Part shown: in pieces, positions 12,901-24,332 of the stretch
Numbering within the stretch: the first letter of the stretch is position 1
Layout of the letters: each line of letters opens with the position of its first letter
Source of the DNA: Xestospongia bergquistia
Lineage: Eukaryota > Porifera > Demospongiae > Haplosclerida > Petrosiidae
DNA length: 64,000 nucleotides
Direction: 5' to 3'
Assembly: GCA_963965975.1 (NCBI GenBank)
Contig: OZ014417.1
Coordinates: forward strand, 2,275,821-2,339,820
Program-made: the position numbers and the translations under genes
Notes under the pieces: generated by a model
Seen by the model: only the letters and a program-made list of their open reading frames with translations
Database searches by the model: none
Told to the model about the DNA's origin: nothing

Positions 12901-15900
12901 AATTAGTCTCTAATAATGACCCTAGTGATGATGGTCATGTGACATCATGTACTATTGGACATCAAAGACCTGAGGGCTATAATTGGAACTATTTAGATCA
13001 ACATGTTTGTGGACATGATGAGTTTGAAATATATCAAGAGGTAAATAAAGAAACTTTATACAAAAATCACACAATAGAATAAAAACAAACTACAACTCTC
13101 TCTCTATATCAACTCTTATCCTATTACTACTCACTATAACTCATTTACATGTACATTTATAACATATTATGTTTTAAGTATATAACTACATGTAGACTAT
13201 AGTGTAATTGTACTGACTTTATTAGAAATGTGAGATGGAATATATTTGGAATGTGAAGAGTAGTATGTGTGATATAAGATGACAAAGTTATTTACTTTCT
13301 TTAAGGTCCTAAGTCAGTACAATCATACTATAATATCTTCTATCATTGTTAAGTGTACTAAATACTTTATATTATATTAATGTATACACATATACATATA
13401 TACAATGTAATGTTGATATATTATTATATTGTTGATTTCTAGTCTCACAAGTACTGGAGATGTCGTATGGTAGTTCTTCCCTCAACTCCACCTCCTCATG
13501 ACAGTCCATGTGAGGAGAGAAACAAATGGTCACTAGACAAGATTAATGGATTTGTTAGATTACTTGAATTATTTAATAATATCAAAAGAGGTCATAATGG
13601 ATCAGGACAAAACAAGAAAGAATTTGTAAGTATTATATAGACCACAATGTATCTTAATTGTATGAACATTTGTTCTAGTCCCTCTTTGTAGAGCTCAGTA
13701 AATGCTAAGGAAATTTATATATATATATGCTTTTTATAACAAAGTTCCACTATGAAATATTTTGTAACTAAACTCTGTTTGGTTAGACTTTGTATAATGA
13801 TATTTAATCTTTACTTTATTATTCACAAAGTAATTGATATTTTCTAAATATTCTTTTTGACAATCCTCCATTATGGCTCTATATAAATTAATGTGTATAA
13901 TCTCCCATTAGGAAACAAAGATTAGCACTTACATTCATAATATTTTAAATTAGTTTATTCAAATTCTTCTTACCCTAAACATACATGTAATAAACTGTTA
14001 TACTTTACTATACTGTAAATCATAATGTATTCACTGATAAAAATAATTTGTTGTTCTAGTTTATATATTAATTATTATAACAAATAATTTCTGGTTTATA
14101 GTATAATCATCTTTTGTTGATGTATTTTATTCTTTCTTAACAGAATCGTCTCCACTCTTTACCTTCCTGGTCTCTCTCATCACAGCAAACCTGGTCTCTC
14201 TCATCACAACAAACCTGGTCTATCTCATCACAACAATCCTCTCCCTGTCCCTCTCCTTCACCCACACCCCCAAGACGCAAATCCTCAGACAGTGACTACC
14301 CTCATGACATCAGGAGTCAGTCAGTTACACCTATCCGCTCCATTACATCCCCAGCAATGACAATGTCTGCACCACGTCCACCAAAATATGGACCCAAGAC
14401 ACAGGGAATACGTAAAGCAAAGTCTAGAGAAGACGTCTCTATGGGACATCATATTAGAGAAGGAGAGAGACGACCTTACTTATCACCTTCTGATTTAGAA
14501 TCAAAAAGTCCACAACAATCTTTCTCTAGTAGATTTTTGAGACGACGTAATAGTCAAGAGGTTATCAAAGATTTAAAAGTGTTGACAGTACCATCAGGAC
14601 GTCGTGCTGTTAGTCCTAACCCACAAAAAAGGAAGTGGTCAAATAAAACTGATAGGACAGAGAATCTCCAAACATCTGTAGAAGAAGATGATAATGATTC
14701 AGATTCTTTACATCCTCCACTTCTTGTACCTCCTCCTCCAAATACAAGTTCATCACATTATGATTATCAAGAAGGAGAAGAGGATTTAGAGAATCCTATA
14801 GATTATTCTACTCTTGAAGAAGATACTTCACTCACTATAGACTCTCCATTACATCTTATTTTACAGGCACTCCTTAATAAAGAGTATGTATAATGCTTTG
14901 TACTCAGATTGATAATAGATCTAAACTAAATGTAGTTATACAGACAGACCCAGTAATTACTTCTACCATAAACTATTTCAGATCCATTCCACTGACTACT
15001 ATAAATATATTGTGTCAGAGATAAATCATGTCTTTTAAATGTACAGTTTGTAGTACAATAATACTGGGTCTAGTTTCTGACTTAATTTTATATTTTTGAC
15101 TAGTACCTTTTTATTATTGTAGTGATGGAATAGATATAATGAACCAACCATCATTAAAGACAAAATGTTTTATTTCAATGGAGGCTATAAAATGGTTACA
15201 AGAGAAACTAGATGGAGAACCAACTAGAAAAGACATTGTGAAAACTATGCAGGTAAGAGGAAGAATTACTGTTAGTACTAATTTGTTGTATTATTAGAAA
15301 ATGATTAAGGATGGATTACTACTACATGCCTCTGGTGATCATAGGATACCATTTATTGATGGTTACTATTTCTACTATGCTCCTGAATGTAAGTATATAT
15401 CTAATACATTACATATATCATATATAATTGAGGTACATGTATATTGTATGTTCATACTGAATTCATTGATGTTTGTAATGATTTATTCAATCATTTTATT
15501 CATTAAATATTTTACATCTGTCTTTGACATTTTTAATTTACTGATCAATTCCATTGCTAAAGTATATGTATAGAAATATTGTCACATTTAACTTGGTATA
15601 GTAAATTTAGTTTAATTCAAGTATTAACTGTTTATCTTATGTCTTTCATTTTCTCCATTAGATCAGTCCTTACCTCAACCTCTACAAGAAGAGGAAGATT
15701 GGGATTCCTTTAGAAAGAAGTGGTTTGAAGTAGCTATTATACATCCTCTAGATATCTTATCACAAAGTGGTAGAACTGAATCTGTTAGTACATCTAGCCA
15801 CGCCTCCTCATTTCAGAGTTCTCCTTACTACATGCATCATGAAGAACAAGTTAAAAGTATGTAATAAATCAATCTACATGTATAATGTATATATGTGGGA

Positions 15901-17345
15901 GTGTATATGTTAAATGACATTCTCCTTGAAATTTATAATTAGTGTAATTGAATTTCTTTGTGTAATTGGACTGATTTTTCCTTTAAATAATAATACCTCT
16001 GAATGTTTATGAAATCTTGTGATTTTTTATGCCAATTTATGATCAGAAATAAAGATTACTGTTCTACCTGTCCAAGTATCACTTGTCTTTGATATCAAAT
16101 GACCTGTGTGTCTCTCTCTTTCTGTAGTTCCTAATGATATATTTTCTCGTTATGTGGAATATAATCCTGATCTTCATGGTCTCTCTGATCGTCCTGAGTG
16201 GTGTTATATTCAATATGATCATACTTATAATCCAACACAAGGTTATGAACTAGAGTTTCAATGGATGGCATGTACCATCTCTTTATTACATAAATCAGTA
16301 AGTACTTAGTACAATAGAACACTATATTTCTAATAATATCAATTAATAGAATATGAATTGATATATTAAAATCTAGTTAATTAAGACATGACCTACTTTC
16401 TGGATATATCACTTAACTTTATAGAAATATAATAATTTCCTCAACATTTTCTGATATACTCTCTCTAGATTCAAAACTGGGCTCACAAAGCAGCAATGTG
16501 TGGTTTCAATATAGTACCTGTCCATTCATTGGGTACACTAGGATTAGTAGATAGTACTATAGACACACCTCATCCATTTCTACGTCCTGTTTTCTTACCA
16601 CTAGAACTTCCTCAGGAATTCAGAAACCACCTTGAAAGTAAGTCAATAAAAGATGAGTTACAATTAGACACCTTGATCAAGTAGTTGTTATTAATACTGA
16701 GTATCCTCTAAGTACATATATACATACATTAATATCAGTATTGTTGACACATTATTATACATGTGTTATAACAGTGTTCATTTGTTTTTATAGAATCTAA
16801 TGAAGACTCATCCACTAGTCTCATGTATCTCTTTCAAGCTATTGTAGACAAGTAAGCAGTAAACTCCACATTAACAACATGTAACTATACTACTAGTGTG
16901 ATATATTATGTAGTTTAATGACTTACATTCTTTATACCATATACACTGGATATAAAGTTCTGTTTTGTCTTTCATCAGGTTTGGATTCCTTGTTGATCCC
17001 TCAAGTGTTTCAACTGATATAGATCTGTCTGATATTACATGGAAACCTCATCTCAATCATTTCTTGTCACATGTTTTTATTCATCATTCAGGTTGTGCTC
17101 TATTACAACCAGTTTATGATAGTCAGAGGAGGACAGGTGCTTCTCCTTATAAGGAAGGTGGTTTAGAGAGCAAGTTTGAGTGTGGTTTTAAATGGTTTTG
17201 TAATAGTTATTATTTAAGGCAGAAATCAACTGAACAAAGTATATTACTGAAATATGAGGAATTAGTAGAGAGATTTAGTTATTTCTGTACAACTTGTAAT
17301 GGAGAATTAGCTGTATTGTGTAATAAGATACTACAAACAGTTTAA
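7411..17345 (+). CDS. DEPDC5: DEPDC5 (Iml1-type GATOR1 subunit), copy B, with frameshift in a SABA exon
   Basis: About 34 exons can be chained in phase, roughly 1,610 codons, close to vertebrate DEPDC5. Anchors: exon 1 ends at 7,505 (HPRNFS; start codon not found); 7,572-7,683; 7,732-7,784; 8,049-8,173; 8,334-8,381; 8,472-8,591; 8,647-8,725; 8,772-8,832; 8,880-8,943; 8,994-9,066; 9,304-9,425; 9,584-9,673; 9,761-9,846; 9,896-9,944; 10,025-10,086; 10,133-10,264; 10,336-10,411; 10,492-10,646; 10,884-10,933; 10,984-11,020; 11,514-11,580; 11,631-12,334; 12,499-12,582; 12,721-12,812; 12,863-13,040; 13,443-13,625; 14,144-14,883; then DEP and C-terminal exons to 17,345. Motifs: [15 protein letters not shown]-type SABA strands, [53 protein letters not shown]. 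Exon 8,772-8,832 is 61 bases, one short of copy C, shifting the frame. Otherwise intact. Confidence 0.85.
9419..9534. repeat. 29-bp intronic tandem repeat, four units
   Basis: The intron between the SABA exons 9,304-9,425 and 9,584-9,673 holds four near-identical 29-base units built on ATATTATAACTATTAATATA. The first unit overlaps the splice donor region. The matching intron of copy C (about 23,820-23,877) has only two units. Confidence 0.75.
9729..9990. repeat. Microsatellites: (TC)n acceptor tract and (AAT)n
   Basis: A (TC)n run at about 9,729-9,757 forms the polypyrimidine tract directly before the acceptor of the exon starting at 9,761. An (AAT)n run at about 9,948-9,989 begins right after the donor of the exon ending at 9,944. 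Both occur, with different lengths, in copy C at about 24,075-24,099 and 24,293-24,330. Confidence 0.8.
12340..12450. repeat. GATG/GATA-type tetranucleotide repeat in DEPDC5 intron
   Basis: Directly after the donor of the 704-base exon the intron contains runs of GGAT and TAGA units. The same array lies at about 26,664-26,775 in copy C. Remnants occur in the pseudogene fragments at about 4,910-4,990 and 18,885-18,960, at the point where the 704-base exon was deleted. Confidence 0.7.
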
Positions 17346-17581
17346 CAATGATTATTGTGATAATGTTTTTTTGTAATATTAATAACATCATTAAAAAGTA
17401 ATAACAAAATCACAGTTTTGTAAAATAATGGAAAATTAACTATATAGTGTAATAAGATACTAAATGTGAATACACTCTAATAATGTTTATAATGAACTAA
17501 AAATAGTGATTATAATTTTTAATACAAAAGGACATAGTAGAAATGTAGTCTAGGAATAAAGTGTGAACCAACATGAGAAAT

Positions 17582-19430
17582 TATTACAATCCTCCAAGAC
17601 AATGGACTAAATATAGATTTCAACCTAGAGTGAAAATCTCTGACCATTTAGTAAGTAAGAAGGCAGGGAAAGGATTAGTAATTGATATGATAGAATACTT
17701 GATATGTTTTACTGACATTAGGTCAATAAGTACCTCAAAATAAGAATGGGACCACGCAGCAGTCTTAAAAATGTCCCAAATGAACAGCTTACTAAACGAG
17801 GTAATATAGAACAGTGTTAACAATTCATTAATCAGATGTAATATTTATACATGTATTTACTGTATATCCTTGTGTTTCAGACCCTTCTCCGTTATTTGAT
17901 CCTAATGACCCCTTATCTTGTATGGACTATGATGAATATGATGCTAATATCTTTACATCAAGACCAACTACTGCTAGTACTACTTTTAGGAAAATATATA
18001 GTTTTAATGAAGATATTGTAGATGGACCAGAATCTGTATCCTAATTTTTTGCTAGTAATTTGAATATAACAATTTTATTAGCTACATGTTAATGTTGTTT
18101 GTCTTAAGGAATGACTTGGAATTGTTTTTTACAAAAAAAAACATTTTTATAGACTAATGTTACATAATGCTCTGAAGTGCTCAATATTATTGTTATCACA
18201 AAACATTTTGTTAATATTATTATAACTACTTTAGTATAGTTGTTAAGTATAGTTACCTTAACTTACTATTAGTATTCTGAAGATGTAGAAGTCTTTGAAA
18301 TGAAGTCACCAGTAGAACTAAAGAATACTCTACTTGGTGTGAGTTGATATATCATTCTCTTTTATAGAGCAAGTCCAGTATTTAATATCGGAGAGAATCG
18401 AGAGGTATAAAATAATACATAAATACTTAGTACAAACTATTAGAAAATTTTTGTACCTTATAATAAGACTGGTATAAACTTAACTTGACCTGCTTTATAT
18501 GTGTGTGTGTGTAATGAAGAAAGCTCTAAATAACTTACCAATACACTTACAAAGTATAGTCTTGGTTTCTATAGTGGTTTTATTAAAGTCTATTCATGTT
18601 TATTTTGACCTTATAAATCACTTAATGGCTTCATATTTATAATACACAAATTTATATGCACCTTAATGGCTAACATTGGAACCTTCAAACATATTGACTA
18701 CAGACATATGCTGTATTAACAGGAAGTACTATCAGAGGAATATGATACCTTATAATCAGATATTGAACAACAAAGACAAAGTTATGATAGATAAATAAAA
18801 AAGGTCAAAGTTAATATGATCAGACTTTAATAATGTTTTGTTATAATAAATAGACCAGTAATATTATATAATGTAAATGGACAGATAAATGGATGTATGG
18901 TTTAATTAATGGATAGAGAGATAGTGTAAATGGACAGATGAATAGGTTTATGGGCAGATGAGCATCTACAAGATGTGTTATGTTATTGTTATGGTTTACA
19001 GTTAGTTTTTCATAGTGGTAGTTTGTTCACACTTCACAACTTTACACAAAAATCACACATTAAAACAAAAACAAACTTTCTGCCCTCTTTATATCAACTC
19101 TTGTCCTGTCACTACTCACTATAACTCATCTACATATATTATATAACATGTTATGTTTTAAGTATATAACTAATAATATTTTTTATCATTTTAAAGTGTA
19201 TTTATTAAGAATGCAAGAAGGAACATGTTTAGAATGTGGAGAGTAGTATGTGTGAAATAAGATGACAAAGTTATTTACTTTCTTTAAGGTCCTAAGTCAG
19301 TACAATCATACTATAACATCTTTTATCATTGTTAAGTGTACTAAATACTTTATATTATATTAATGTATACACATATACATATATACAATGTAATATTGAT
19401 ATATTATTATATTGTAAATACTTGTTTAGT
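17582..19430 (+). pseudogene. DEPDC5 internal fragment, rearranged (unit B)
   Basis: This is the counterpart of 3,608-5,445 with the same left junction (3' flank of copy B joined inside the SFYNPPRPW exon), the same three exon-scale deletions and nearly the same bases throughout. The 704-base exon, the exons for [13 protein letters not shown] and [10 protein letters not shown], and the [11 protein letters not shown] exon are absent. Because the deletions are shared, they predate the duplication that produced the two units, or were spread by gene conversion. Confidence 0.8.
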
Positions 19431-20530
19431 CCCTCTTTGTAGAGCTCAGTAAATGTTAGGGAAATTTATATATATATGTTTTTTATAGCAAAGTTCCACT
19501 ATGATATACTTTGTAACTAAACTCTGTTTAATTGGACTTACAATACGATTTTTAACCTTTACTTTATTAATCACAAAAGCAATTGGTATTTTGTAAGTAT
19601 TCTTTATGAATACCCTCCATATAAATTCATGTGTATAATCTCCCATAAGGAATCTCTTTTTTCTGCTAATTCAAAAACAACAAAGATTAGCACTTACATT
19701 CATAATATTTTAAATTGAGTTTTTAGTTTATTCAAATTCTTACCCTAAACATACATGTAATAAACTGTTATACTTTACTATACTGTAAATCATAATGTAT
19801 TCACTGATAAAAATACTTTGTTGTTCTAGTTTTATATATTAATTATTTTAGCAAATAGTTTCTGATTTATAGTATAATCATCTTTTGTTGATGCATTTTA
19901 TTCTTTCTTAACAGAATCATCTCCACTCTTTACCTTCCTGGTCTCTCTCATCACAACTCTCTCATCACAGCAAACCTGGTCTCTCTCATCACAACAATCC
20001 TCTCCCTGTCCCTCTCCTTCACCCACACCCCCGAGACGCAAATCCTCAGACAGTGACTACCCTCATGACATCAGGAGTCAGTCAGTTACACCTATTTGCT
20101 CCATTACATCCCCAGCAATGACAATGTCTGCACCACGTCCACCAAAATATGGATCCAAGACACAGGGAATACGTAAAGCAAAGTCTAGAGAACATGTCTC
20201 TATGGGACGGCACATTTAAGAGGGAGAGAGACGACCTTACTTATCACCTTCTGATTTAGGATAAAAAAATCAACAACAATTTCTATCTAGTAGATCTTTG
20301 AGATGATGTAATAGCCAAGAAGTAATTAAAGATTTGAAAAACAGGTTTGTAATTGGCTAATGTTACATTATGTTCTGAAGTGGTCAATATTATTGTTATC
20401 ACACAAGATGTTGTTAATGTTATCATAACAATTTTAGTATAGTTGTTAAGTATAGAAACCTTTAACTTACTATTAGTATTCTGAAGATGTAGAAGCCTTT
20501 GAAATGAAGTCACCATTAGAACATAGTTTC
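19431..20530 (+). pseudogene. DEPDC5 linker-exon relic plus small exon relic (unit B)
   Basis: After about 440 bases of intron-like sequence retained from the full gene, a relic of the large linker exon begins at about 19,914. It is in frame through [10 protein letters not shown] to MGRHI, then hits TAA in the same place as the unit A relic (CACATTTAAG at 20,211-20,220). One WSLSSQQ repeat is partly deleted. The small [13 protein letters not shown] exon relic follows at about 20,475-20,520. The DUF4419 gene copy 2 ends 100 bases further on. Confidence 0.75.
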
Positions 20531-20629
20531 ACTTTACAAATATATATATATATATGGGAAATATATATGCATACACAATGTCAAAAAATTGATTTCTAAG
20601 ATTTTTAAATTTTAATGATGTTTGCTTAG

Positions 20630-21706
20630 TTAAAATAATGTCTTCTTTGCTTTCTTCAGTTCTTCATCATCCACAACAGCCCAGCCAATCTCAGGATGGA
20701 TATGAAGAGTGACAGGATCTTGACTGGAACCTATAAACCCAGCATAAAAGTACATCTTAAATTCCTGTTCAAAATAGTGCCAAATAAATGGAGTTGTAGT
20801 TACTCCTGGAGGAAACAAGTCTGATGTAGCACCAAAACCAAACTGCCTTTCAGTCATACGAGACTTCCAATCCTGCCAACTGTATTTCAGCCAATGATTT
20901 TTTTGAGTATCCATATATGGAAAAAGGTTGACAATCCAACCTGAAATATAAGGACCTCCAGAGCCAATTGTCTCTTGCTTGTAAATACTTGACCAAAAGG
21001 ATTTATCAACATGACCTTCAACTGCAGCTACAAACTGATCAAGGATGGGTTTGAGGGGGCCAATCCACCACTGGAGATCAAATTGGGCCAGACCTAGGGC
21101 TCTCTCTCGTAGCTGTTTCCAGTCATCCACTGTGCCCTCCAATGTGATCTGTGGAATACCACACATAGTATAAAAATGATAATCAAAGTATTCTTTGAAA
21201 GCATTCATTAATACAATTTCTGCTGCTGCCTTCTCAACAGGACCAGTAGTAGTGAAAGTAGGAGTGAGTAGATCATGAGTTTTCTCTCCAATATGGCTAC
21301 GAATTTGGACAGAGAACTCAGGAAACACTTCTGGCCATGGATTGTGTGGGGAACTTTTAACAAAGTCATCTCTTCTCATTTTAATGATTTTCTTTCCTTC
21401 ATGTTCCACAAATAAATGACGTAATTTTTCTGCATTTTGATTAACATGAACAGCAAATCCTTGAACAATACACATCCATATATGATCAGGAGAGAGAACT
21501 AATGGATAATGTTTAGCATAAGCTGTATGAACAGCTTCTATGAATCCATTTGATCCGAAACAAGCTACAGGGATTCGACCCTTTCTTGGTGGTGATTGAG
21601 CTTCAACTTTAGCTCTGTTACAAAAATTAGACACCAATTTCTCCCATTCTACAGGTGGTAGGGACGTAGAAGGCGTCTGAACTTTATCAACCTTGAAAGT
21701 AGCCAT
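20630..21706 (-). CDS. DUF4419 domain protein, copy 2, intronless
   Basis: A 358-codon uninterrupted frame of exactly the same length as the copy at 6,224-7,300, starting MATFKVDKVQ. The two proteins differ at about 23 positions (about 94% identical) with no indel. Differences cluster near residue 56-58 (FVR versus FIE), residues 105-118 and the C-terminal stretch after residue 290. Conserved family motifs such as GIPQITLEGTVDDWKQL and SGWIVNLFPY are unchanged. Retained length and substitution-only divergence argue that it is an active gene. It is head-to-head with DEPDC5 copy C. Its role is unknown to me. Confidence 0.85.
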   Translation of the reverse strand: MATFKVDKVQTPSTSLPPVEWEKLVSNFCNRAKVEAQSPPRKGRIPVACFGSNGFIEAVHTAYAKHYPLVLSPDHIWMCIVQGFAVHVNQNAEKLRHLFVEHEGKKIIKMRRDDFVKSSPHNPWPEVFPEFSVQIRSHIGEKTHDLLTPTFTTTGPVEKAAAEIVLMNAFKEYFDYHFYTMCGIPQITLEGTVDDWKQLRERALGLAQFDLQWWIGPLKPILDQFVAAVEGHVDKSFWSSIYKQETIGSGGPYISGWIVNLFPYMDTQKNHWLKYSWQDWKSRMTERQFGFGATSDLFPPGVTTTPFIWHYFEQEFKMYFYAGFIGSSQDPVTLHIHPEIGWAVVDDEELKKAKKTLF

Positions 21707-21840
21707 TTACAGGAACTATGACTGTGCAGTTACGTAAATACCGGCCGCTAGGCCTGATAAAACAGGAAAGAAGGACTGGCTAATTGTGTTGTTAGAAGTC
21801 ACACTTCACATAAAATAAAAATGTCTGTTAAAAGGAATAC
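21707..21840. promoter_or_regulatory. Likely shared divergent promoter, DUF4419 copy 2 / DEPDC5 copy C
   Basis: The gap between the divergent DUF4419 and DEPDC5 copy C 5' ends contains TTACGTAA (a PAR-bZIP-type palindrome) and an unusually GC-rich CCGGCCGCTAGGCC that is absent from the copy B gap. Promoter function is inferred from position. Confidence 0.3.
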
Positions 21841-24290
21841 AGTCCATCGTCTCCAGGCAAGTTCTGTTTAAAAAGCGAAATTGTCAAGTTACGAACACAT
21901 CCAAGGAACTTTAGTGGTAAGTATATATGATCAATTCTCAACTTGTACTGTATAATTATTGTACTATTGTCTGTTTGTATATTAAATAAAATTTGATAGT
22001 TAATTTTGAGTCATTTGCTAAAGACAAATTTCAACTCTGAAAGTAATACAGTTATTGAGATATTTCCATTAGATGAGCAGCTATCAAATGAACGGAGATA
22101 CCATCCATTATTGTAGTATCATACTGTGTATTGTTCTTGTAATAGAAACCATCTCGTTTTGGAAGCGAGAAATGTTCTTCTGATGTTCAAGCTAAAGGTA
22201 CTTCAATTATTGTTAGGATATTTGACACTTTATTTGTTGACTCTGGGAAGTGAACACAAATCCATACACTTGCTGCTCTATTCCATATTATATATCTATT
22301 AGCATAGTTAGTTATAATATTGTGATTTCTCTACTTTATTAAGCTAGACACAAACTAATATAATAAAATTGACTGAATACCTTGTCTATTAATATGTTAT
22401 GTTAAAACCTGGTAATATTATTTGATGAGGTCATTATTACACTATATAGGTGGTCCATTAAGTATTAGTCAAGAAGTAGCACAGGCTTTTAATCTTAATG
22501 GACTCTGAGAAGTATGTATCAGACGAGTTGACAAGCAAGTGGTTGCTTTGGACTTAGTAGAGTTTAGATTTAAGGTAAGAACTAACATATCCTTTTCTTT
22601 AATAAATGAATAATTATGATAAAGTTAATATAATAATCATATTATCTAAAATGTAAAAGGGTGTGTATGATATGGTTATATTCTATAATTATGTCAATAG
22701 TAATAATGTAATAATGTCTCTATTATATTTAGGATCAAGCTTTAAGTAGAAGTGATATGTGGAGATTTACAAACAGTTTGGTATGTCACTATAATTGTAC
22801 TAAACCAACTTAAGTTATAACTTGTATATCATTATAATAGACATTATAGTTGTTGTCTTGTATTATCTAGATTGGTAAAGGAATGTATGTATCTAGAAAA
22901 CTACAGTTTGCTAGTATGTTATTGAGAGTGAGTGGTCTTTGGGCTCAGGGAGATAAAGTGATGAGTGGAGCTGTTGTAGACACTACTAGAGTAAGAGAAT
23001 ATTGTGTATATATGAAAGTAAAGTTGTCTTTGTTGTTTATTGTAGGTTGTGTTCAGGTCATCATCTTCTCAGATGTTCCTCTTTCTTCAAGTTAGTTTTG
23101 AAACATGGGAGTTTGATCCAAATGGTTAGTAAGTAATATAATATGACAGTATTGTATGTAACATATATAGGAGACTTATATTTTGATAAAGGAGTAGATG
23201 GATTTCTCAAGGACCTCTTCTCACAATGGAAGGTAGGTCACTGTTATTAGCAAACATAATTATTTCTTTGTGATGATAGGAGAAAAAATGTAATCATGAA
23301 GTAACACTTGTTTTATTTGCAAGAAAGTACTACCAGTCACAAGGTAGGTTATATTGTTCCTATTATAACATGATCTATGTACTATATTTTAAGATACCAC
23401 TGATGGACGAGAGAAACATATCATACAACAAGATATATGTGGTAGATGGTATCAAGATTACTACAAGTATGTTATATACCTACATACTTAATAGATCCAT
23501 TATTTGTTTGTTGTTTTTTAATATCAATGTGAAGTGAAAGTGAATATACATTTTATAATTAGTACATGAAATTTTGTTATTTTGTAACAATATAAATAGT
23601 CTTCACTGTTATTGAAGGTTACAATAGTAGGTTTGTATTGGGGATTGGGTGTGACTCCTGGCAAAACTTTCAAACTTTTTTTATAAAACTATTTTATTTT
23701 ATTTAGAGTTATTGTTCAGAGAGAAAGTCGTGATGATTGGTCAAGTGCTATTATTGAAGTGAAGAAGAACTTCCAAACATTTCAACAAGTCCTTAAACCT
23801 GGAATTAATACAAGTCACCTAATATATGGTATATAATATTATAACTATTAATATACGGTATGTAATATTATAACTATTAAAATTATTAATATGTAATAGT
23901 GTCATTTGCAACGTTACTATATTTTCAGAGGGAGACAATATTGATGAAGAACAAGATGAATGGATATCAACAGCTGCTGAAGGAAATGTTTTAGAAGCTA
24001 TTAACTTAGCAATAAATGGTACAACCACTTAGTAATTTAACAAATCTTTTAAAGTTTATCTCACCCCTATGTCTTTCTCTTTCTCTCTCTCTCTCTCTTA
24101 GTATTTGAGTCTCAACACAAAGACTGTAGTTTTAATACAACAGGTCAACAAATAGTCTTGATATCTCCTGGAGTAGGAGTGTTTGAAGTAAATAATATCA
24201 ACATGTTCGTTAATATTACATGTACTATATTATTAGGTGGATCATGAATTAAGTAGATTAACTAAGGAGAGAATTATAGATCATGGTAAT

Positions 24291-24332
<42 letters not shown>

